From contig CALKRN010000004.1 of the NCBI GenBank assembly GCA_937989665.1, positions 1 through 64,000 on the forward strand: a stretch of DNA of 64,000 bases, read 5' to 3'. The DNA is from an uncultured Desulfomicrobiaceae bacterium. Lineage in GTDB: Bacteria; Desulfobacterota; Desulfovibrionia; Desulfovibrionales; Desulfomicrobiaceae. The notes below the pieces were generated by a model. It was not told the DNA's origin. It saw only the letters and a program-made list of their open reading frames with translations, and did no database searches. Position numbers and translations under genes: made by a program. The first letter of the stretch is position 1. Every line of letters starts with the position of its first letter. This document shows positions 54,515 to 61,652 of this stretch, piece by piece.

Positions 54515-56172
54515 TCTCCCTGGATGTGGTGCAGGGCAAGGAGGGCCGCACCAATGGCATTACCTGAAGCATAATGCTTGGCAAGGAAGAGCTCTGTCCC
54601 CAGGGCTGCGGCCACGGGAGGGAGGAAATGGGCGGCAGCAGCGCCCATGCCGATGATGGGTAGGCGCAAGCGGGCTGTGATTTGGAGATAGGGGCCAGCC
54701 CCCTGGGTGAGGGCGGCTGCGAGATGGCTTCCGCCTTGGCGCATCCCAAGGGCGTGGAGGACCCCGGCAGTAATGCGCTGATGGGTTGTCTCTAGGATGC
54801 GTTGGCCGAGGTCTTCCGGGCTGGTGCCCGTGGCTTGGGCCGCGCTCTTTAGTCCCGCCTGTGCCACCCCTTGGTCCCAGAGGTCGAGGTGCCCGAGGGC
54901 GTGGAGGCAATCGGTGGGAGTAAGACCAGTGACCACCGCAAGGCCGTGAGCTTCGAGCCAGGCCAGGGCAGCGGCGAGACGGGCCTCTGGCAGGTCGAGC
55001 TGCCGTCGCATGATCCCCCAGGGACTTGGGCCGTGGAGGATGAGCCAATCCCAAAGGCGAAGCGCTGTTGTGGTGTGTTCGTGGGGCGGAGTGGCGGGCG
55101 GGCAGCTCACCTCGGTCTGGGGCAGGGCCAGGAGCCGTCCTGGACCTGGGGCGAGCCATTGGCGGGGGTGGGGGAGGTCGAAGCCGAGGAGGGGCATGCG
55201 GCACAGGGGAGTTACCCGTTGCGGTCCAATGGAGAGCCCATCGCCAGCAAGCTCGACGAGGCTATCGCCCCCGATGCCGAGGGGGGTGGAGTCGACTGCG
55301 GGCACGTGGGTGGCCAGGCCAGCGATGGTAAGTCCTGCAGCAGCAATGTGTGGCCGTCCATTGGTCACCAGGACGATGTCCGTGGTCGTCCCACCCACGT
55401 CGAGAACGAGCGCCTCGGGGCAATGGGTCGCCCCCCACAGGGCCGTGGCTGCTGGGCCACTGGCTGCAGTGGCGGCCGCGTGGTGGCGCGCCTCGAGAAA
55501 GGACATGGCCGTGGCGTCACCGCGCACGAGGAGGATGGCCGCTGCGGGCAGAAATTCGGCTATGGCCTCTTGGATGCGTGCCATAAAACGCTCCATGAGC
55601 GGGAGGAGCCGGGCATTGGCGAGGGCGGTGGCCGCTCGCTCGCGCAGGCCAGGCCGTCCACTGGCCTGGTGGGAGCAGAAGATGGGCTTGTTGGGATCGA
55701 TGAGGCGGATGGCTCGGGCTGCCACCTCCTCATGGCTGGGGTCAACGAAGGCCAGCAGCGCCGCCACGGCATAAGCATCCACGTGGCCGCGCATGGCCTG
55801 GATCCCGCTAACCAAACCTTGGAGGTCGAGGGGCTGCTGCTCCACGCCCCGGGCCTTGTGCCCACCGCCAACGACGCAGGTTAGGGCCGCTGGCAGGCGC
55901 AGGTCTCTGGGGGCGCCGATGGCAATGAGCCCCACCTCGGCCCCATGGCCCTCCACCAAGGCGTTGGTGGCCAGGGTGGTGGAGAGGGCCACGGCCGCGA
56001 TGGCGTGGGGCTTGTGGCCAGCGGCAACGGCCTTGAGGGCGGCGAGGATGGAGGTCTCAGGGTGGGCCCGTTGGGTCGGGACTTTGGCTGTGGCGAGGAC
56101 CTGGCCCGTAGCGTCCAGGAGGGCGGCGTCAGTGGAAGTGCCGCCGGTGTCGATGCCCAGGACAAGGCTCAT
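54511..56172 (-). CDS. Hydantoinase/oxoprolinase family protein
   Basis: A 553-residue ASKHA-fold protein of the hydantoinase A/oxoprolinase family. The two nucleotide-binding loops are 'GIDTGGTSTDAALLD' at the N-terminus and 'LDVGGTTTDIVLVTNG' near the middle; 'STTLATNALVEGHG' is the family segment. Members hydrolyse cyclic amides such as 5-oxoproline or hydantoins with ATP, usually with an HyuB partner, which is missing here, so the substrate is open. It overlaps its neighbours on both sides by ATGA. The shorter relatives without a B subunit have unknown roles. Confidence 0.87.
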   Translation of the reverse strand: MSLVLGIDTGGTSTDAALLDATGQVLATAKVPTQRAHPETSILAALKAVAAGHKPHAIAAVALSTTLATNALVEGHGAEVGLIAIGAPRDLRLPAALTCVVGGGHKARGVEQQPLDLQGLVSGIQAMRGHVDAYAVAALLAFVDPSHEEVAARAIRLIDPNKPIFCSHQASGRPGLRERAATALANARLLPLMERFMARIQEAIAEFLPAAAILLVRGDATAMSFLEARHHAAATAASGPAATALWGATHCPEALVLDVGGTTTDIVLVTNGRPHIAAAGLTIAGLATHVPAVDSTPLGIGGDSLVELAGDGLSIGPQRVTPLCRMPLLGFDLPHPRQWLAPGPGRLLALPQTEVSCPPATPPHEHTTTALRLWDWLILHGPSPWGIMRRQLDLPEARLAAALAWLEAHGLAVVTGLTPTDCLHALGHLDLWDQGVAQAGLKSAAQATGTSPEDLGQRILETTHQRITAGVLHALGMRQGGSHLAAALTQGAGPYLQITARLRLPIIGMGAAAAHFLPPVAAALGTELFLAKHYASGNAIGAALLALHHIQGE

Positions 56173-56954
56173 GGGGCAGCGGGGACGGTTTCAGTTTTGG
56201 CTTGCTCCCAGAGGCGGTCCATGGCCAGGGGGTCGAGCTCTTCCAGTTTTCGGCCTTGGGCGGCAGCGAGCTCCTCCATGCGCCGGAAGCGCCACAGGAA
56301 TTTGAGGATGGCCCGGTGCAAGGCGGCAGTGGCTTTGACCCCATAGCGCCGCCCATGCTCCACGAGGCAAAAGAGGTAGTCGCCGAATTCTTCTTCTTTG
56401 CGCGCAAGGTCCGAGGCCTCACGCACTGCCACCCATTCGGCCCATTCTTCTTCGAGTTTGGCCTCCTGATCGCGGTTGGAAGCCCAGGTAAAGCCGAGGC
56501 GGGCGACCTTGGCCTGGATGCGGTAGGCCCGGGCCAGGGGCGGGAGAGAGGCGGGGATAGAATCCAAGGTCCCTTGGGGGGCATCCTTTTTTTCTGCCTT
56601 TTTGATGGCATCCCAGGTGGCGATGATGCTTGCCATCTCGTTGCTCGCCTCGCCGTACACATGGGGATGGCGGCGGATCATCTTGGCTTGAGTCTCGGCC
56701 ACGGCAGTGGAGAGAAATGCTGGGGCCTGCGGTTCGAAGAGGCGGGCGATGAAGAGGAGCAGAAAGAGGGTGTCGCCCCATTCTTCGGCGCAGGCCGCAA
56801 GGTCGCCAGCGCGGATGGCCTCCACGAGTTCGAAGGTCTCTTCCACGAGGTAGTCTGCGAGAGAACTTGGGGTCTGAGCCTTGTCCCAAGGGCAGCCCGA
56901 GGGGCCGAGCAAAGTATCGATGACCGCAAGGAGTGGGGAAAGATCAACGGTCAT
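56169..56954 (-). CDS. mazG: Nucleoside triphosphate pyrophosphohydrolase MazG
   Basis: A 261-residue MazG with two MazG-type domains. The first shows 'CPWDKAQTPSSLADYLVEET', with the metal-binding EExxE in 'VEETFELVEAI' and the second pair in 'EEWGDTLFLLL'; the second domain has 'EEWAEWVAVREASD' and 'EEEFGDYLFCLVEH'. It hydrolyses (d)NTPs to monophosphates and can lower ppGpp. AGGAG is eight bases before ATG 56954. Its start overlaps the 3' end of cvpA by 11 bases. Confidence 0.93.
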   Translation of the reverse strand: MTVDLSPLLAVIDTLLGPSGCPWDKAQTPSSLADYLVEETFELVEAIRAGDLAACAEEWGDTLFLLLFIARLFEPQAPAFLSTAVAETQAKMIRRHPHVYGEASNEMASIIATWDAIKKAEKKDAPQGTLDSIPASLPPLARAYRIQAKVARLGFTWASNRDQEAKLEEEWAEWVAVREASDLARKEEEFGDYLFCLVEHGRRYGVKATAALHRAILKFLWRFRRMEELAAAQGRKLEELDPLAMDRLWEQAKTETVPAAP

Positions 56955-57501
56955 GGAGCATCTCCTGAAGGCGGGAAGTGGATGTTCGCAGCCGCTCGAG
57001 GGCCGCCTTGCCCTCGCTAAAGCGGCGGCGCAAGTCTTCGGGCATGCGTTCGGCCAGGATGCCGTTGGCGATATTGATGAGGGGCACCAGTTGCGAGGTG
57101 GCGAGGAGTTCGCTGTGCGGAGGCAGAAAGGCCGTCAGGACAAACACCGTGATGCTCGCCAGCACACCGGCCTTCACCAGGCCCAAGGCGCCGCCAGCGA
57201 GGCGGTCGAGCCAGCCAAGGAGGATGAGGCGCAGCATAAGGCGAACTAGGCGCGCGATCCCCTGCAGGGCGATGACCGTGCCGGCAAACAGCACGGCAAA
57301 GGCCACCAGCCGCGCCGGACCAGGGTCAAGGGTAGCGGTGCGCATCACCCACGGGGTGAGAGCCTCGTAGCCCGTCGAGGCGAGGGCAACCCCGAGGAGG
57401 ACTCCAGCCAAGGAGGCCACCTCCTGCACCAGCCCGCGCCATACCCCGCGCAGGGTGAGGACCACGGCAATGGTGAGTAGGGTGGCGTCGAGCAGGTTCA
57501 T
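56944..57501 (-). CDS. cvpA: CvpA family membrane protein
   Basis: A 185-residue CvpA/colicin V production-type protein. Four hydrophobic segments (about 4-22, 26-46, 65-84 and 100-122) start with 'NLLDATLLTIAVVLTLRGVWRGLVQEV', shown here only as 'GVWRGLVQEVASLAGV', the family core. The C-terminal tail is charged. ATG 57501 has AAGGAAC; the 30 codons upstream overlap the divergent LSm-like gene region. It is the first gene of the minus-strand cvpA-mazG-... run. Its role in other bacteria is in envelope homeostasis. Confidence 0.85.
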   Translation of the reverse strand: MNLLDATLLTIAVVLTLRGVWRGLVQEVASLAGVLLGVALASTGYEALTPWVMRTATLDPGPARLVAFAVLFAGTVIALQGIARLVRLMLRLILLGWLDRLAGGALGLVKAGVLASITVFVLTAFLPPHSELLATSQLVPLINIANGILAERMPEDLRRRFSEGKAALERLRTSTSRLQEMLHDR

Positions 57502-57584
57502 GGGGCGTTCCTTGACAGGGGAGAGGAGGCTTCCGTAGAGACGGCCATCTTGATGGCAAGAATCCGAACAAGCGAGGCGACCGC

Positions 57585-57929
57585 ATGGCATACGACATTC
57601 GGCTTGTAAAGTTGGTGAGTGGTGAGATGGTCCTGGGCAAGTGGAACGCTGAACGGGAGGTCCTCCAGGACCCGGCGGTTCTTCAAACCATTCCCACGGC
57701 CCAGGGGAGCGTCCAGATGCTCCTTTTGCCTTTTGGATATCCCTTCGATACCGAGATGGAAGGGGAAATCGACGGACGCCACGTCCTCTACCAGTACCGT
57801 CACGTCCCCGAAGACATCAAAACGAAGTACCTCGAAGCCTCCACCAATCTGACCCTCTCTGCCCCGGGCGGTCTCGACCTCTCTGGACTGGGAGGCAAGA
57901 TCACGGATCTGAGCAAAATTATCAAATAG
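57585..57929 (+). CDS. LSm-like small protein
   Basis: A 114-residue protein. The N-terminal half ('IRLVKLVSGEMVLGKWNAE', then 'VLQDPAVLQTI' and 'MLLLPFGYPFD') follows the beta-strand pattern of LSm-like proteins known from phages and some bacteria, with a G-containing turn before 'VLYQYRHVPEDIKTKY'. The C-terminal part is a flexible glycine-rich tail ('LDLSGLGGKI'). The ATG at 57585 follows GAGG at seven bases. It is followed by its own terminator and is divergent from cvpA. RNA binding is inference; an unrelated conserved hypothetical is possible. Confidence 0.7.
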   Translation: MAYDIRLVKLVSGEMVLGKWNAEREVLQDPAVLQTIPTAQGSVQMLLLPFGYPFDTEMEGEIDGRHVLYQYRHVPEDIKTKYLEASTNLTLSAPGGLDLSGLGGKITDLSKIIK

Positions 57930-57954
57930 TTTCTCACGACACAAAGTACCTCAC

Positions 57955-57980
57955 AAGGGTGGCTTGGCCCACCCTTTTTT
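57955..57980 (+). terminator. Intrinsic terminator of the LSm-like gene
   Basis: An 8-bp stem (57955-57962 with 57969-57976) with a 6-base loop and a run of six T from 57975 follows the stop codon by 25 bases. Confidence 0.9.
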
Positions 57981-58132
57981 CATCCTCGATGCGCTTCACA
58001 AGCATCAAATCCGGTTGGGCGCAAAGGATGGCGGGCCTTTTTTTGGGTCAGATGCTTGGAAGGATAGGCAATGTGGAGGGCATCGCCCGGTCAACAGGAT
58101 GACCGGACTCACCTTTATTCTGTGGCCGTTGC
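57981..58132 (+). promoter_or_regulatory. Promoter/leader region of the radical SAM gene with a 7-bp hairpin
   Basis: This 152-base gap follows a terminator and must hold the promoter of the radical SAM gene. CCGGTCA (58087) and TGACCGG (58100) form a perfect 7-bp hairpin 26 bases before the start. No clear -35/-10 pair or ribosome site is seen. Confidence 0.35.
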
Positions 58133-60637
58133 ATGAAAGAACTTTTGCCGCTTTTTTCCCGACCGAGCCATTACCTCGGCACTGAAGTGGGGGCTGTGCA
58201 CAAAGACCCCCGCCAGGTGGAGGTCCACGTGGCCCTGGCCTTTCCTGACCTCTATGAGGTGGGGATGTCCTATTTGGGGCAGCGGATCCTCTATGGCGTG
58301 CTCAACGCCGAACCCTGGATTTGGGCAGAGCGTGTCTTTGCCCCGACTCCGGATGTGGCCACCCTCCTCCAAGAGCGCGGCCTGCCTTTGGCGACTCTGG
58401 AGAGTGACACCCCGCTGGCGCGTCTCGATGCCCTTTTGGTGAGCCTTACCCACGAACTCTGCTATACCACGGTGCTGTGGATGCTCCAACTTGCTGGGAT
58501 CCCGCTGCGCGCTGCGGCGCGCCGCGAGGCGGATCCGCTCATTGTGGCCGGGGGCGGGTGTGTCTTCAATGCCGAGCCCTTGGCGCCATTTCTCGATGCC
58601 ATGGTGCTCGGCGATGGGGAGGAGGCGGTCCTTGATCTTGCTCGGACCCTTCAACGGGGTAAAACAGAGGGCTGGAGTCGGCTGCAGCTCCTCCGGGCAT
58701 TGGCCAGTCTGCCGGGTTTTTATGTCCCGGCCTTTTTTGAGCCTGATGCCACGGGGCGCCTGCGGGCTGTGTATGGTCTTGATACAATCACCAAGCGGAC
58801 CTTGCCGAGTTTGGAGGCGGCGCCGTGGCCTGTGAACCAGGTCGTCCCTTTTGGCCGGCCTGTCCATGACCGACTGACCGTGGAGATTGCCCGCGGCTGC
58901 ACCCGCGGCTGCCGGTTTTGTCAGGCGGGGATGATCTACCGGCCGGTGCGCGAGCGCCAGGTGGCCACCATCGCCCAAGGGATTGAAAAGGCCTTGAGCG
59001 CTGGTGGCTGGGAAGAGGTATCGTTTTTGTCGTTGAGTACCGGCGATTTTTCTGGACTGAATCAACTGTTTGCCGAGACCTATGTCCGTTGCCGTGCCGA
59101 GCAGGTGGCCATTGCCCTTCCGTCACTGCGGGTTGGCTCCGTAGGTCCAGAGCTTATGGCATTGCTTGCAAGTATTCGCCGCACAGGTCTGACCCTTGCC
59201 CCGGAGGCTGGGACGCAGCGGTTGCGGGATGTCATCAACAAAGGCATTACCGAAGAGGCCTTACTCGCCCATACTCGGCAGGCCTTTGCCTTGGGGTGGC
59301 AGGCGGTGAAGCTCTATTTCATGATCGGGTTACCCACCGAGACCGAGGAGGACCTCGTGGGGATTGTCCAGCTGTGCCAGAAGGTGGCCGACACCGCACC
59401 CACCCGCCGTCGGCTCCAGGTGACGGCCGCAGTATCGCCCTTTGTCCCCAAGGCCCATACCCCGTTTCAGTGGGAGGCACAGATCCCGCCTGCCGAAGTG
59501 GAGCGCCGCATCGCCTTCCTGCGGCAACTGGTCCGGCCGCATAAGTGGCTCCGTCTCAAGTGGCATAGCCCGGCCATGACCTTTCTCGAAGGAGTTTTTT
59601 CGCGAGGGGATCGGGCCTTGGCCCCGGTCCTGGAGGCGGCCTTGGCGCGCGGGGCTGTGCTCTCGAGCTGGGAGGACCATCTCCGTTTGGAATTGTGGCT
59701 CGAGGCATTTGCCGCCTGTGGGATTGACCCTGAAGGCTATTTGGCAGCTCGCCATCTGGAGGCCCCGCTGCCTTGGGAACACCTCAGCCCCGGGGTAACG
59801 CGGGAATTTCTCCTGCGCGAGCGCAAGCGCGCCTTGGCAGGGAAGACCACCGAGGATTGCCGTTTTGGGGCCTGCCGCGCTTGCGGGGTCTGCCCGGGGG
59901 AGGGCAAACTTGCGCCTGTGCTCCAGCCTGATCTTGGGACAACGGCCGTGGAGGTCCCTTCGGTGGAGAAAGTGGACCTCACCGTGCGGGCCGCGCGCTA
60001 CCGGGTCATCTACCAGGTGCTTAAGCCAGCGCATTACTTAAGCCAGCTCGAATTGCAGCGGGTCTTTGAGCGGGCCTTGCGCCGAGCACGGGTTCCGCTC
60101 ACCATGAGCAGCGGCTTTCATCCCATCCCGGTGCTTTCTTTTGCTCGGGCCCTGCCGGTGGGTGTGGGGAGTCTGTGTGAGTGGTTGGAGATCACTACCC
60201 GCGTCGTTCTTGATCCTAAGGAGTTGACTTGGGCCCTCCATGAGCAGCTCCCTCAGGGGCTTGCCGTGGAAGAGGTGCTGCCTTTGCCGTTGATGGGCAA
60301 ACGCCCTGAGGCGGTGGAGGAAGATTTTGCCGTCACCTGCGCCACTGCGGCTGTTTGCCAGCGCTGGAGGGCGCGGATGCAGACGATCCTTGCAGAAGCG
60401 TCGTTCGTGGTAGAAAAGCCATCCAAAACGGGAAGCCGTCTGGTGGATGTGCGCGCCCTTCTTCGAGGATTTCAACCCACTGAGCAAGGAGGCATCGTGA
60501 CCTTTTCTTGGGAGCAGGGATATGCCAATCCGCTTTGGGTCTTGCAGAAAGTGGACGCAGATTTCGATCTTGTGGAGATGGAGGTGGTGAAAGTGGCGCG
60601 GCGTCTCGCCGTTGACCGCGCCACCTTCGAGACTTAG
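58133..60637 (+). CDS. B12-binding/radical SAM protein fused to a DUF2344 domain
   Basis: An 834-residue protein of the TIGR03960-type family. An N-terminal Rossmann-like B12-binding-type region (about 30-190) precedes the radical SAM core, whose cluster cysteines are in 'RGCTRGCRFCQAG' (CxxxCxxC, about 260-268). A cysteine-rich linker 'CRFGACRACGVC' lies at about 580-592, and the C-terminal DUF2344 domain begins at about 615 ('RYRVIYQVLKPAHYL') with 'GFHPIPVLSFARALPVG'. The family occurs widely in sulfate reducers; its reaction is unknown, though RNA modification has been suggested by neighbourhood. It ends in a TTAG shared with mucR. Confidence 0.9.
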   Translation: MKELLPLFSRPSHYLGTEVGAVHKDPRQVEVHVALAFPDLYEVGMSYLGQRILYGVLNAEPWIWAERVFAPTPDVATLLQERGLPLATLESDTPLARLDALLVSLTHELCYTTVLWMLQLAGIPLRAAARREADPLIVAGGGCVFNAEPLAPFLDAMVLGDGEEAVLDLARTLQRGKTEGWSRLQLLRALASLPGFYVPAFFEPDATGRLRAVYGLDTITKRTLPSLEAAPWPVNQVVPFGRPVHDRLTVEIARGCTRGCRFCQAGMIYRPVRERQVATIAQGIEKALSAGGWEEVSFLSLSTGDFSGLNQLFAETYVRCRAEQVAIALPSLRVGSVGPELMALLASIRRTGLTLAPEAGTQRLRDVINKGITEEALLAHTRQAFALGWQAVKLYFMIGLPTETEEDLVGIVQLCQKVADTAPTRRRLQVTAAVSPFVPKAHTPFQWEAQIPPAEVERRIAFLRQLVRPHKWLRLKWHSPAMTFLEGVFSRGDRALAPVLEAALARGAVLSSWEDHLRLELWLEAFAACGIDPEGYLAARHLEAPLPWEHLSPGVTREFLLRERKRALAGKTTEDCRFGACRACGVCPGEGKLAPVLQPDLGTTAVEVPSVEKVDLTVRAARYRVIYQVLKPAHYLSQLELQRVFERALRRARVPLTMSSGFHPIPVLSFARALPVGVGSLCEWLEITTRVVLDPKELTWALHEQLPQGLAVEEVLPLPLMGKRPEAVEEDFAVTCATAAVCQRWRARMQTILAEASFVVEKPSKTGSRLVDVRALLRGFQPTEQGGIVTFSWEQGYANPLWVLQKVDADFDLVEMEVVKVARRLAVDRATFET

Positions 60638-61044
60638 GCCTCGTTGCTGGCCTTGGCTACCCCCCGTTTTTCCCACAGCCGCATGTCTTGCATTTTTTTG
60701 CGACGGTCACGGGCTAGGGATTTGGCAACCAGGGAGATATCTTTCTTATAGCCCCATTTTTCTTTGTATTCTTTGGGGGTCAGACCATGGGTGGCAAGAT
60801 GGCGTTTGGTGAGCACTTTAAACGTCTTGCCGCATTCCATGCAGGTAATGGATTTTTCGCGGATGGCCTTTTTGGGATCAAGTCCTTCGAGGGACTCGAT
60901 TTCTTCTGGAGCGCTTTCCACCGCTACGTTCCGAATGCTTGCGGTTAATTTTTTGAGCATGGAGGTAATTTCTTCTTCGGTCATCGTGCGCACACTGGCC
61001 TGTGCCTTGACGATTTCCAGGGCCTGCTTGAGATAATCTTCCAT
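60634..61044 (-). CDS. MucR/Ros family zinc-finger transcriptional regulator
   Basis: A 136-residue Ros/MucR protein. The prokaryotic zinc finger is 'CMECGKTFKVLTKRHLATH' (C2H2), followed by the DNA-binding 'GLTPKEYKEKWGYKKD'. MucR proteins bind AT-rich targets and repress exopolysaccharide, motility and cell-cycle genes. The N-terminal part (1-65) is acidic and helical and probably mediates oligomer formation. A GGAGG box precedes ATG 61044. It is divergent from the 161-residue gene and convergent with the radical SAM gene. Confidence 0.93.
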   Translation of the reverse strand: MEDYLKQALEIVKAQASVRTMTEEEITSMLKKLTASIRNVAVESAPEEIESLEGLDPKKAIREKSITCMECGKTFKVLTKRHLATHGLTPKEYKEKWGYKKDISLVAKSLARDRRKKMQDMRLWEKRGVAKASNEA

Positions 61045-61166
61045 AGGTGGGTCCTCCTATTGTTGGTCAATGAAATTTTATCTGAGCTAGGAAGAAAGTT
61101 TTGTGTTGTCAATATGCAGAGGTCTATGTTGGATAGTTTTTATAAGCATGTGTGAAGGAGTATTTC
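61045..61166. promoter_or_regulatory. AT-rich divergent promoter region between mucR and the 161-residue gene
   Basis: This 122-base gap is AT-rich, as expected for MucR autoregulation. A perfect TTGACA lies on the minus strand at 61112-61107 with a weak -10 (TAGCTC) at 17 bases, a tentative mucR promoter. The overlapping plus-strand TTGTCA could serve the other gene. Confidence 0.35.
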
Positions 61167-61652
61167 ATGAAGGTTCCCCAAGCTGCGGTGAATGAAGTTG
61201 CTAAGGTATTCCATTTTGAATTCTGGCTTCGGTACTATTTTACCCAAGAAACGGACGATGGTCTGCGTCTTGTTCTTACCCCAGAACAGGAGATGCAGAT
61301 GCGTCGGACGTTCCCTGAGATGTGGGAGATGGTAGAGCGCCTCCAGAGCGAGCCCCTTTCGCCCCAGCTCTCGCAGCAGGCCGTGGGCGAGTATCTCCAG
61401 CTGTATGTGGAGGGCAAGAAATTTGCCCCCAATACCGTCACCAATGTCCTCGATTCCAAAGATTTTGAAGTGGAGATGTATCTGTTCGATACCTGGGTCG
61501 AGCTCCACGAGGACCAGCTCATGGAGAAGATCTACGGTTTTGACTGGTGGATGCACGTTTATGGGAAATGGCGCGAGGGCGAGGGGGCTAAACACATGGC
61601 CCAGAGCCTCAAAAATCAGGTGCAAGCGCACAGTTCGGGTACGGTCCATTGA
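61167..61652 (+). CDS. Conserved-looking protein of unknown function, 161 residues
   Basis: I do not recognise this protein. It is soluble, rich in aromatic and acidic residues, and probably all-helical, with 'KVFHFEFWLRYYF', 'TFPEMWEMVERL' and 'IYGFDWWMHVYGKW'. There are no cysteines and no signal peptide. ATG 61167 has AAGGAG at six bases; a GTG five codons upstream is less likely. Its stop overlaps the start of the CobD-CobQ gene (TGATG), so translation is coupled, but a role in cobalamin synthesis is not indicated by any motif. Confidence 0.78.
   Translation: MKVPQAAVNEVAKVFHFEFWLRYYFTQETDDGLRLVLTPEQEMQMRRTFPEMWEMVERLQSEPLSPQLSQQAVGEYLQLYVEGKKFAPNTVTNVLDSKDFEVEMYLFDTWVELHEDQLMEKIYGFDWWMHVYGKWREGEGAKHMAQSLKNQVQAHSSGTVH

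Noticed and set aside
61045-61166. Cobalamin riboswitch before the gene pair that includes CobD-CobQ
   Set aside because: The gap is only 122 bases, AT-rich, and has none of the B12-box-like GC-rich conserved segments.
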